Source: Glandiceps talaboti (taxonomy: Eukaryota > Hemichordata > Enteropneusta > Spengelidae). From it: a stretch of DNA of 64,000 nucleotides. Below the pieces are notes generated by a model. It was not told the origin of the DNA. It saw nothing but the letters and a program-made list of their open reading frames with translations, and did not search any database. The position numbers were made by a program, and so were the translations under genes. Shown in pieces: positions 29,148 through 43,243 of the stretch. Positions within the stretch are counted from its first letter, which is position 1; each line of letters opens with the position of its first letter. The stretch lies in NCBI RefSeq assembly GCF_964340395.1, contig NC_135563.1, positions 10,398,075-10,462,074 of the forward strand, in the 5' to 3' direction.

Positions 29148-29750
29148 TATTTTACATTTATAATGCTTTGAAAACTAGTTTACCGAGTTCCAAATTGTGT
29201 TTTTAAAACAAAGCTATATGATATGTTATATACAAAAGCGTTTTTACATGCCCAATCGCCCAGTGTTTGCATATCATGTCTTTATATAATATTATATATT
29301 TCTATATATTCTCTTATAAAAAAATTATCTCTATTTATCCATGGTCAATTAAAATCTTGTGCTGGGTATCCTGGCATAGATATACATGTATGATCATTAC
29401 TTTTCAATTCTGAGTACCAGCTTTTATTTGCGGCTAATCGATCATGATCCATAGTGCAACGTCATTCCATATAAACAGTTTCCGGTTTCATGTAGACATG
29501 TCTTGTAATGCATTAAATGGTAGAATATGTTTACACAGCTAATGTTTACTTATTCCCGAAAGGGTAAGAGAAAAATCGGCAGTTCCGACATATGCGATTT
29601 TACGGCAGCAAAGAAAGTGTGTTCACATCCGTCGCATTTACAGTTTTATCTTCTTTGGAAAGTGTGTCAATAACGTCTTACTCAAATATTCAATCCGTAG
29701 ATTTGAGGATTATGTAAAAGTATTTGCTTCTCTCCTCTCGTCCTTGAGGT
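29148..29750 (+). repeat. Old tandem duplication, copy 1
   Basis: It aligns collinearly with 30015-30580 at a distance of about 830-870 bp. Shared landmarks in order are AATGCTTTGAAAACTA, TATATTCTCT, CAATTCTGA(G/A)(T/C)ACCAGCTTT, CATGTAG(A/G)CATGT, GATTTTACGGCA, TATCTTCTTT, a CGTCTTA block and TTTGCTTCTCT. By eye the copies differ at roughly a quarter of sites, with small indels, so the duplication is old. The unit is non-coding as far as I can see. Confidence 0.85.
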
Positions 29751-29981
29751 CACGCGTTTTTTTTGCCAAATTATGATTTAAAAGCCCCTTAAACTTTCAA
29801 AATTAGGTTAAAGACTTTTAAGTAAAAAAAATCATTTTATGTTATGTAAAGCTGTAATATATGACTATGGGGTAACATATGAAGTGATATATTATGGTGT
29901 GCATTTAAGTAGTAATTAGATCTAACGATAGCAAAGTACCTCTTTGTATTTTCATAGAAACAAACACAGATTATGAGGTGC

Positions 29982-29983
<2 letters not shown>

Positions 29984-30012
<29 letters not shown>
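29984..30012. repeat. TA microsatellite
   Basis: About 14 TA units immediately before copy 2 of the tandem duplication. Confidence 0.97.
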
Positions 30013-30014
<2 letters not shown>

Positions 30015-30018
<4 letters not shown>

Positions 30019-30039
30019 TTAAATTTACAATGCTTTGAA

Positions 30040-30135
<96 letters not shown>

Positions 30136-30580
30136 TCTGATACAAATGTATGAAATAGAACTTTAATATAAATGGTCAGTTTTCAAAACCCTGTGATGGG
30201 TATATTGACATAGATTATATATGTATGATGATTGCATTTCAATTCTGAACACCAGCTTTCATGTACTCATCGATCATTATCCATATTGTAACGTCAATCT
30301 GTATAACATTGTTTTTTTCATGTAGGCATGTTTTAAAATGTGTAAAGAGTAAAATGTGTTTGTACAGCATTTCAGCATTTTTTGCTTATTCAAGAAACAA
30401 CGACAGGAAAATGATTTTACGGCAAGGAAATTATTAAAATTAATTCACGCCCATCGTGTTTACATTGTATCTTCTTTCGACGACTTCACAAGTGGTACAA
30501 TCACGTCTTAATCTAATATTTAATCGGTAGGTTTTCGGATCATATAAAAATGTTTGCTTCTCTTTTCTTCTCTTTGTGAC
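30015..30580 (+). repeat. Old tandem duplication, copy 2, with TA expansion
   Basis: Partner of 29148-29750. Between the first two landmarks (GCTTTGAAAACTA and TATATTCTCT) copy 1 has mixed sequence with an imperfect TA-rich tract (about 29282-29318), whereas copy 2 has only a perfect TA array of about 45 units (30042-30133). Copy 2 therefore appears to have lost intervening sequence and expanded TA. A minus-strand frame crossing it is spurious. Confidence 0.85.
30042..30133. repeat. Long TA microsatellite
   Basis: A perfect TA run inside copy 2 of the tandem duplication, prone to cruciform extrusion and to assembly length error. Confidence 0.98.
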
Positions 30581-31454
30581 ATGAATTTGACATTTCTGTT
30601 ATGTACACAATGAGGTGAAAGAGAAACGTGAATATCATATCCAAAAGTAAAGTGTCCAATTTCTTCTTCGGGTTGTTCATATTCAGTTGTAAGTAACATG
30701 ATCTTTGATGAGTTTCTTGCTCCCTTTAAGAATCTGATTGATAAATTATAAAAATCCACGAACACATATTAGTTGCATCGATCTACGCTGTATTGTGGAT
30801 TTGGCGGTGATAACATTTTCCCATAGAAGGCACCGTAATCTTACATACAATCGATCGTGTTCTACTGAAGGGGACATGAACCAACCTGGGACCACTTCTA
30901 TCTAAATGATAAATACTTACACACAAAACCCGTCTCGTACCGGTTTTTAAGTCAATGTGTACCGTAAAATGGGTATCAAATCTCAATACAGGATAAAACG
31001 TATACGTTTTCTCTACAATCCTCATGCCAATGGCTATTTTTAGTTTCAGCTAAAAATTACGTCATTGATTCATTCATTGGTTTGCCTAATTGCAATGCCA
31101 TTTTAAACAACGGTAACTGAGAAAACATATTCAGATCTGGTCCGTGCTCCTTTTACAACAACTCAACAAAAGAGGTATTCATATTTTTGGTCTTAAAAAC
31201 TGCAATTATGATTTCAGTAAAATATTATTTATTGACGGTTAACTTAACAAGCCAGCAAATTTTCACACACGTTACGAGTTACAAAAATTCACTGAAGATG
31301 AAGTAATTGGAAAGATTAGCGTCATATATTATAGTCCCGGTTGAGCCTCGCCCATAGCTTTCATAAGATTGAACATAATTGATACATAATCCGACACAGA
31401 AATATATACACATTTATAACCCAGGGTTGTAAAATACCAAGTATTACTGATTTG
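30581..31454. other. Unique AT-rich stretch, no gene seen
   Basis: Minus-strand frames at 30520-30765 and 30783-31025 are about 80 codons each and not recognisable; the first overlaps the duplication edge. Confidence 0.55.
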
Positions 31455-31520
31455 TTGCACCCCACCCACTCGCCCCCCCCCCCCCCACCCTTATGTACCC
31501 CAATCACTCACGCCCACCCT
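31455..31520 (-). other. C-rich tract, G-quadruplex potential on minus strand
   Basis: CCCC, CCC, a run of 14 C (31473-31486), CCC, CCCC and later CCC tracts lie within about 65 bp. The minus strand therefore carries well over four G-tracts of three or more with short loops, the formal G-quadruplex pattern. This is exceptional in this AT-rich region. Confidence 0.7.
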
Positions 31521-31568
31521 TACTTTAAACTGTCTTACAAATGAGCCGACTCATTCGGGTATCTGTTA

Positions 31569-31936
31569 AAGTGGTCATATCGATGAGGATTGGGTATTTA
31601 TTTTGGATTTTCAACAATTTTATCATGGCTTCCTACATGAAAATCAATGTGAAACAACATATGACTAAGTCCTCGTTGTGAAACAACATATGCCTAAGTC
31701 CTCGTTATTAAACTCAATAAATTACAAAAGCATAATAAAGGTGTAAAAACTTTGCTATTGTACGTACAATAACAAACTTTTTACACATTGTTTAGTATTT
31801 TGCAATGCATTGAGTTACAAACACGGACTCTGTAATGTTATTTCCTCTTGATTGTTCAAGTAGGAGGCCATGATAAAATTGTTGTATGGATTAAAAATTC
31901 AAAATAAATATCCAATCCTCATCCATATGGTCACTT
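31569..31936. mobile_element. Palindromic MITE, family B, flanked by TA
   Basis: A 368-bp near-complete palindrome. The left end AAGTGGTCATATCGATGAGG pairs with the right end (reverse-complemented AAGTGACCATATGGATGAGG). Pairing continues through ATTTATTTTG and CAATTTTATCATGGC to the centre, where TTGCTATTGTAC meets GTACAATAACAA. TA lies outside both ends (31567-31568, 31937-31938), as expected for Tc1/mariner-type insertion. The left half carries an extra 29-bp tandem duplication (about 31651-31708). No transposase frame; superfamily by TA ends only. Confidence 0.85.
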
Positions 31937-31938
31937 TA

Positions 31939-33565
31939 CGAATTGGCATTTCAATCGTATCAACAGTTTGTCCATCTGTGTTCAAACTAACACCGAATGT
32001 GTTTAATCATTGTCTTCCTATCACACAACTGTTAAGATGACGCATTCGGATTATTTCATCTGTTATCTTTTAAAAGTGTATGCCATAATCTTATCGTCAT
32101 AAGTGTCTTTCTATGCAAAAACCAGAAGTAACTTTAACACTCAAAAGGGCAGATTATGCAAACCTCGGTATATATTCCAAACATGCAACATCTCCCAAAT
32201 GAAAGAATTGTTTAATAAGACGCCAATACACATTTGCAGAATTGCTATCAAGGAACCCCTGTGTAATCGCGTTTTGATAATATCTAGGCTTATTACACAT
32301 TACATATGACGTCTCGAGTGTTTTTGCAATTTTTCTGACTTAATAACATATGAATTGCCAGTGTCTCGGATCATATAGTTCACTACATGAATAAGTCAGT
32401 GGTTCCTCTGATGACTTCCGACGGGATTTTGATTTTTAAAAATCGGCTACGGTTGTCAAACACAGCAGGAAAACATATAAAAACTAGTCATGTGGTTTCT
32501 CTTTAGTATCAATTAGGTTTTGACATTGACATTGAAGAAGAGTTATTAACAATGTACTTTCTATAACGATATTTCTACGGCTATCATGCAACAAACATTT
32601 ACCAAGAGAACGTTTGCTATGTTCATGACTGATTTATTTATTTATTTACGTATATCTATCCTTGTCACCTATTTGGTTTTTACAAAGCAGATCAATCTAT
32701 CTTTTCTAGTTTGAACTTCTCTTGATACATTGATACACGTGTTACCAGTCCCATTGTGCTGTCATCACTTCTATTACTCAAAACTTAATTGTGTAAATAG
32801 GGTTAGAGGATTTTCCAAGTCGAGCTTTCAGAGTTGTCATTATAGACTTCCATTAAAAATCAAGCGAACGTGATCAGCAATTGCAACGTACTCTCAAGTG
32901 TGCATACAGTTCGTTCAACCTTTACAGAGTATTGTAGGGTGATGTGAAGGTATGTCTAAGGTTATAAAACACTTCGTATAAGTAAACCCTTCGGTGAAAA
33001 TCTTTTAAATATCTTTGTAAATTATTTACTTAATATCATTACCTGTAAAACAGTTTTCAACTTTATCGAATTAGACATTGTATGTAGCCTTCCCAAGGAG
33101 TGTCTGTAATACATTTAGTAGAATTGTGTTATTGTGTTTATTTACAATAATTTTGAATGCAGAGACATGGCAAAGGTTCTACCGTTATCCTCCTATAATT
33201 ACTACACGTGAATCCCTTACAGGCATACATTCAAAGTGTATATCATATGTTTACTTTTAAACACTACAGTTTATAATTTAGAATAGTATAGTTTAGAAAT
33301 CCGTGGCAGTTTGCGTCCAACTAACAGACATAATGCAAAGCCATGTCAAAATACTATTTCACCAACTGATTTCAAGAATAACCATGGGTAAGACTTGGCT
33401 GTTGCAATGTCATGGAACCAATATATCAATCATATCATGATCAAGGCATTCAATTCAAAATCCAATTGCTCTGCACAAAGCACTTACTTAGAATGTGAAT
33501 GAAGCACAAAATAATTATCTGCATGGTTTGAAGCAATCATCATTCATTCATTCAGGTCCATATAG
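31939..33565. other. Unique AT-rich stretch, no gene seen
   Basis: Short frames at 32103-32309 and 33078-33260 are not recognisable. A small TTTA run lies near 32634-32648 and a CATT run near 33537-33556. Confidence 0.55.
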
Positions 33566-33619
33566 TTTATCATTGATTTAGGTTGAACATAACTTGTCAT
33601 GGACTTAGCTTGAACACAG
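33566..33619 (+). repeat. 27-bp minisatellite, left block (2 units)
   Basis: Two imperfect units: one centred on GATTTAGGTTGAACATAACT and one on GACTTAGCTTGAACACAGCT. The same unit recurs 700 bp downstream (34284-34370), on the other side of a foldback element. Confidence 0.65.
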
Positions 33620-34076
33620 CTCATTTTGCAACACACCTTTCTTGTGGTTTGCCAATATGTGGTCATGCGGTATGTAGAATTTTTGCACTGTTCAACACAA
33701 ATGACATTTACCGATCATCAATATTCATGATGATACTCATATCTGCATCAACACTAAAAACTGATGACTGATGAAGTCATTTGCATGTGTTCACAGCAAA
33801 TGGATATTGTGTCATCGTCTGTTGGTGGAGTAGGCACCAGTGTAGAGACCTTAATGCTTTTGCAATTTTATGAAGACAAACTTACCATCCTTTTATCAGA
33901 AAGGATTTGAAATGTACACATTTGATGATTAGTAAAGGAGTAAACTTTTAGAGATTTCAGTATTGCTTTTCAAACTGTCTTCACTGTTGTCACATGGATA
34001 CTCTATGGTGTGCATTTTGTACTGTATGCGTTTAGGCACAGCATACAATGCGGGAAATGATGTGGGTTACAAAACA
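33620..34076. other. Unique stretch between minisatellite and foldback
   Basis: No frame of note except a 62-codon run starting at 33583, which begins in the minisatellite and is not recognisable. Confidence 0.5.
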
Positions 34077-34255
34077 CATGTTGAGTGATCGTACTCATGC
34101 AACATCATATGTCAGTTTCCCTCAGGCCTGTGGGTCACCCCAACACAGATTGTTTCCATTGGGCTTTGCCCTTGGTCAACAGTCTGTGCTGGGGTGACTC
34201 ACAGTCCCCTGAGGTAACAGATGTATTATGTTGCCCTCGTTATCCCTCACCATGT
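34077..34255. mobile_element. Foldback element with roughly 78-bp arms
   Basis: The left arm (34077-34154) and right arm (about 34177-34255) are imperfect inverted copies. GGGTCACCCCAACACAGATT on the left matches the reverse complement AGTCACCCCAGCACAGACT on the right, and outer parts match as GCAACATCAT versus GCAACATAAT and CATGTTGAG versus CATGGTGAG. The loop of about 22 bp reads TCCATTGGGCTTTGCCCTTG. It is a candidate MITE; a transcript would form a long hairpin. No clean target duplication was seen. Confidence 0.75.
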
Positions 34256-34283
34256 GCATAGTGGTGGTTTCACAATCCATTGT

Positions 34284-34370
34284 TGATTCAGGTTGGACGC
34301 AATGTATCATGGATTCAGCCTGAACACAATTCGTTTTGTTCAGGTTGGAGACAACGTGTCATAGATCCAG
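34284..34370 (+). repeat. 27-bp minisatellite, right block (3 to 4 units)
   Basis: Units centred on GATTCAGGTTGGACGCAATG, GATTCAGCCTGAACACAATT and TTCAGGTTGGAGACAACGTG, then a partial TCATAGATCCAG. Consensus by eye is close to TCATGGATTCAGGTTGGACA plus CAATG. See the left block at 33566-33619. Confidence 0.65.

Positions 34371-38522
<4,152 letters not shown>

Positions 38523-38568
<46 letters not shown>
38523..38568. repeat. GT microsatellite
   Basis: About 23 GT units, with Z-DNA-forming potential. Confidence 0.97.
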
Positions 38569-38570
<2 letters not shown>

Positions 38571-38759
38571 ATATTTATTACATTATGAAGTCTCGATGTC
38601 CATGCGCTCTGTAAATTATTAGGAGTTCAGAGTATTATATCTAAGTAGTCACACAACCAATTCAAATGATGGAAAGACGTGCGTTCGTTAGCTTTATTCA
38701 CTCTTTTCCATCTTGTGTACGTGAAAATGGAACACAATTCTAAACTCAAACAATTCTTA

Positions 38760-39132
38760 CAGCTAAAATGGTGTTGGCTTGATGTTTCACTCGACATGTA
38801 ATATTATAACATTTAATACTGCGATAGAAACAATTACATAGGTGCAGTGCGCAGTGGGGATGTAGAAGTAGTCAAGTTCAAATGTTGAATATCAGAGAGA
38901 AAATAAACAATTGCAGCCATTAAAATCACCCCAAGTCCATGTGTAATGTTTTCATTAGCCTGCTTTTACTGCACTGTGAAAGAATTATCAGTTTTCAATG
39001 TGATTAGGCAAATGATCCTGCTGTGTTTATTGTGTCTCTGTTATTGTTAGCCTAGAGTTGAAATGTGTCTCACTTTGTGTCAAGAACGTAATACCCCATG
39101 AGTGAAACACAAAGCTTACATCATTTTAGCTG
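38760..39132. mobile_element. MITE-like element, family C, flanked by TA
   Basis: The left end CAGCTAAAATGGTGTTGGCT, extended by TTGATGTTTCACTC, is matched by the reverse complement of the right end, CAGCTAAAATGATGTAAGCT extended by TTGTGTTTCACTC. The 373-bp element is bounded by TA on both sides (38758-38759, 39133-39134), as for Tc1/mariner-type non-autonomous elements. The interior has no coding capacity. A lone copy of one end lies at 45464-45508. Confidence 0.75.
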
Positions 39133-39134
39133 TA

Positions 39135-39782
<648 letters not shown>

Positions 39783-40295
39783 AATGGTCACAAAATATAA
39801 AGAGATGCCACACACGGTTTTGATAGTTGATATTGGACTTTACGGACGTCTTTCTCTTTAAAAAGAAAAGCTCGTATACAATTTTCGCAGCGTGGTTAAT
39901 TTTGACTTTATCACAGTATGCACCCGTAGCTCAACATGACATCTTGTATGTATTCTATCAAAATTTGTTCAGGAAATAGAAAGGACAGTTGGTAGTACAC
40001 AACATAGTGTCTAGCGATTTCCTTGCACTATGTATACATGAGAATGGAAATTCCAAAGTTCAACACAATGCCCGCCAATTGAGTACGATTCAACCGACGC
40101 TGGGTACAGCACAGTATATACGTATCAGATGGATATGTAGCCGCACTTCTCGCTTTGATTCGGCCGTATATATACGCGTCCATCGAAAATGGCAATTAAT
40201 GGACAACTTTGAAATTGTATATAATATTTGAATGCAAAGCTGGAGACCTCAGCTGAGCACACCTCAGCTGAGCAGTTCTCCTAATAAGATAGTTA

Positions 40296-40362
40296 AAACA
40301 AACAAACAAACAACAAACAAACAAACAAACAAACAAACAAACAAACAAACAAACAAACAAAC
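40296..40362. repeat. AAAC microsatellite
   Basis: About 16 AAAC units with one shortened unit (ACAACA). Its counterpart in copy B is at 41776-41845, with different interruptions. Confidence 0.97.
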
Positions 40363-40540
40363 AGCGAAAACGGACGCCCCATGGGTTGATAGTCAATGGA
40401 TGACTCTAGTAATGCCATGGTTTCACTAAAATCCATACCCGATATCGAATTACATCAAAGTTGAATGAAATAATCTTTGTCTCATAAAAAAACTTTCAGC
40501 AATATTTCATCTAATAAATGCATACTAAGTCTTACTGTTT

Positions 40541-40590
40541 TTAAATATCACGCTAGCAGACGGAAGGATGGGTGGGCGGGCAGTCGAGCG

Positions 40591-40652
<62 letters not shown>

Positions 40653-40654
40653 AA
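40541..40654. repeat. GACA array specific to copy A
   Basis: Copy A has about 110 bp here, beginning TTTTAAATATCACGCTAGCA, then GC-rich GGGTGGGCGGGCAG, GACG units and about 15 GACA units. Copy B joins CTTACTGTTCACAGGAGTG directly. It is either an insertion in A or a deletion in B; the junction is not a simple change in repeat number because unique bases are also involved. Confidence 0.85.
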
Positions 40655-41073
40655 GGAGTGAAAATATATTTCCGGTGCAGGTAGTCATAATCAAGGTGAA
40701 AAAAGCCCTGTGTATACGTTAATCTATGCCAAATCACAATAAACATATTGCTGTATGTTTGAAATATGGGTCGACGTTAAAGTAAATACTTTCTACTCCA
40801 TTACATAGGAAATACACATACATATTTTTTTGCAAAGAATACATGTGACGTTATATGATATTCAAAATCAGTACATGCACTGAATTTAGCTACGGAACCA
40901 TCATTATTAAAATCACGTGTTTCCACTGTCATTAAAATGATACATTATGCTATTGTAATCCAACAATGGTGGTCATTCTTCCAGAGCATTCGGATCGTGC
41001 ACGAATTATGACATATGGTTATCACAACCAGTTTGAAACAGTGATAAAAATAGGCATGTTAGTTTTTGCCGTT

Positions 41074-41476
41074 AAGGAGCCTTCAGTAATTACAAAGGGG
41101 AGGGCCCGGGGAATTCAGGCTCAGGCTGTTGTGTAAAATGTGACCCTCCCCTCACTCTGTCGTGCTAAGAAGTGACCCTCACTCAACTTTCTTTCTCTAA
41201 AACATCCCCCCCTCCTCCGTTAAAGTAGTTCAAAACATGTAATGGGTTAAAACGCTGTCAGAAATGTAAAAGGACACGTGTCGCGGAATCAACGGTAAGG
41301 ACTTGATCCAACCGCTGCCACTATGTTGAAAGTTGTAAAGGCATTGGTTATTTTCCACGACTATACTGCGGACTGCTATGTGCATGTGTGTGAAGGCACT
41401 ACAGTAAACAAATACCTGTGTTTGGATTGCATTTGCCGAGCTGAAGGCCACAACTCCCAACGATTAGTTTAGCACA
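41074..41476 (+). mobile_element. Family D transposon, left part, cut by the gap
   Basis: The same left end as the complete copy at 42438 (AGGAGCCTTCAGTAATTAC; one G fewer than copy B), running into the N gap. Its right half is missing from copy A because the contig ends. Confidence 0.65.
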
Positions 41477-41576
41477 NNNNNNNNNNNNNNNNNNNNNNNN
41501 NNNNNNNNNNNNNNNNNNNNNNNNNNNNNNNNNNNNNNNNNNNNNNNNNNNNNNNNNNNNNNNNNNNNNNNNNNNN
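41477..41576. other. Assembly gap, exactly 100 N
   Basis: A run of exactly 100 N, the usual placeholder for a gap of unknown size. The sequence on both sides is the same locus (copies A and B), so the true gap may be zero or negative. Confidence 0.99.
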
Positions 41577-41577
41577 G

Positions 41578-42842
41578 GCTGGGTACAGCACAGTATATAC
41601 GTATCCGGTGGATATGTAGCCGCACTTCTCGCTTTGATTCGGCCGTATATATACGCGTCCATCGAAAATGGCAATTAATGGACAACTTTGAAATTGTATA
41701 TAATATTTGAATGCAAAGCTGGAGACCTCAGCTGAGCACACCTCAGCTGAGCAGTTCTCCTAATAAGATAGTTAAAACAAACAAACAATCAAACAAACAA
41801 ACAAACAAACAAACAAACAAACAAACAAACAAAATAAACAAACAGCGAAAACGGACTCCCCCATGGGTTGGTAGTAAATGGATGACTCTAGTAATGCCAT
41901 GGTTTCACTAAAATCCATACCCGGTATCGAATTACATCAAAGTTGAATGAAATAATCTTTGTCTCATAAAAAAACTTTCAACAATATTTCATCTAATAAA
42001 TGCATACTAAGTCTTACTGTTCACAGGAGTGAAAATATATTTCCGGTGCAGGTAGTCATAATCAAGGTGAAAAAAGCCCTGTGTATACGCTAACCTATGC
42101 CAAATCACAATAAATATTGCTGTATTTAATTCCACAAATTATGTTTAAAATACTTTCTACTCCATTACATAGGAAATACACATACATATTTTCTGCAAAG
42201 AATACATGTGACGTTATATGATATTCAAAATCAGTACATGCACTGAATTTAGCTACGGAACCATCATTATTAAAACCACGAGTTTCCACTGTCATTAAAA
42301 TGATACATTATGCTATTGTAATCCAACAATGGTGGTCATTCTTCCAGAGCATTCGGATCGTGCACGAATTATGACATATGGTTATCACAACCAGTTTGAA
42401 ACAGTGATAAAAATAGGCATGTTAGTTTTTGCCGTTAAGGGAGCCTTCAGTAATTACAAAGGGGAGGGCCCGGGGAATTCAGGCTCAGGCTGTTGTGTAA
42501 AATGTGACCCTCCCCTCACTCTGTCGTGCTAAGAAGTGACCCTCACTCAACTTTCTTTCTCTAAAACATCCCCCCCCCTCCTCCGTTAAAGTAGTTCAAA
42601 ACATGTAATGGGTTAAAATGCTGTCAGAAATGTAAAAGGACACGTGTCGCGGAATCAACGGTAAGGACTTGATCCAACCGCTGCCACTATGTTGAAAGTT
42701 GTAAAGGCATTGGTTATTTTCCACGACTATACTGCGGACTGCTATGTGCATGTGTGTGAAGGCACTACAGTAAACAAATACCTGTGTCTGGATTGCATTT
42801 GCCGAGCTGAAGGCCACAACTCCCAACGATTAGATTAGCACA
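41578..42842 (+). repeat. Gap-flanking duplication, copy B
   Basis: Second copy of 40099-41476, resuming at the same GCTGGGTACAGC edge directly after the gap and continuing past the point where copy A stops. Differences are scattered single bases, small indels, the missing GACA block and one replaced segment near 42110-42150 (the bases between AATATTGCTGTAT and ACTTTCTACTCC differ from copy A). This level of difference suits allelic variation in a highly heterozygous animal. Confidence 0.95.
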
Positions 42843-43240
42843 TCCCCGACATTGTTGGGACTGAGGTCAACATATCTCCACAACATCATCCCTTAGTACA
42901 TTACCCAACTGTTCCCGTTTTAAACATGTGAGACCCACTCTAGCACTACAACTGATAATCAATTCATTACATAGTTGTCAGCGGCAATTTGATTTATATA
43001 GACTGATATCATGGCACCTACCCTAACTCTAGCCCAAATGGCAGCAATGGGATTTGGAACCGATGGCAGCGACGGGATGCCAAAAAAAAAACCAATGCAA
43101 TGTTAGACAATACAATGAGTCAAAGTAAAATGTGACCCACCTCTAGTCCTAATCTCATATTTCTAAAATACGGGCCTCCCCCAACAGCCGATTTGTAAAA
43201 AGTTACTCTAATTTACCCGAATCATACTGAAGGCTCCCCC
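42438..43240. mobile_element. Non-autonomous DNA transposon, family D, about 800 bp
   Basis: The left end AGGGAGCCTTCAGTAATTAC is mirrored by the right end, reverse-complemented GGGGGAGCCTTCAGTATGAT. TTA lies outside both ends (42435-42437, 43241-43243), consistent with a 3-bp target duplication. Subterminal CCCTCCCC and AAAATGTGACCC motifs recur inside in direct orientation (about 42500 and 43128). The interior near 43035-43080 has a short imperfect repeat (GGCAGCAATGGGATT versus GGCAGCGACGGGATG). No transposase frame. The left part is also present in copy A. Confidence 0.7.
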
Positions 43241-43243
43241 TTA

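Larger units (their letters stand above)
40099..41476 (+). repeat. Gap-flanking duplication, copy A
   Basis: It is near-identical to 41578-42842, with an offset of 1479 bp at the left edge. It starts at GCTGGGTACAGCACAGTATA and runs to the N gap. It contains an AAAC array (40296-40362), a doubled CCTCAGCTGAGCA motif (about 40246-40275) and a GACA array (about 40591-40651) that copy B lacks. It is most simply the other haplotype of copy B. Confidence 0.95.

Noticed and set aside
41230-41460. A 76-codon minus-strand frame that recurs almost unchanged at 42596-42826
   Set aside because: The apparent conservation comes from the two copies being the same locus duplicated around the assembly gap, so it is not evidence for a gene.
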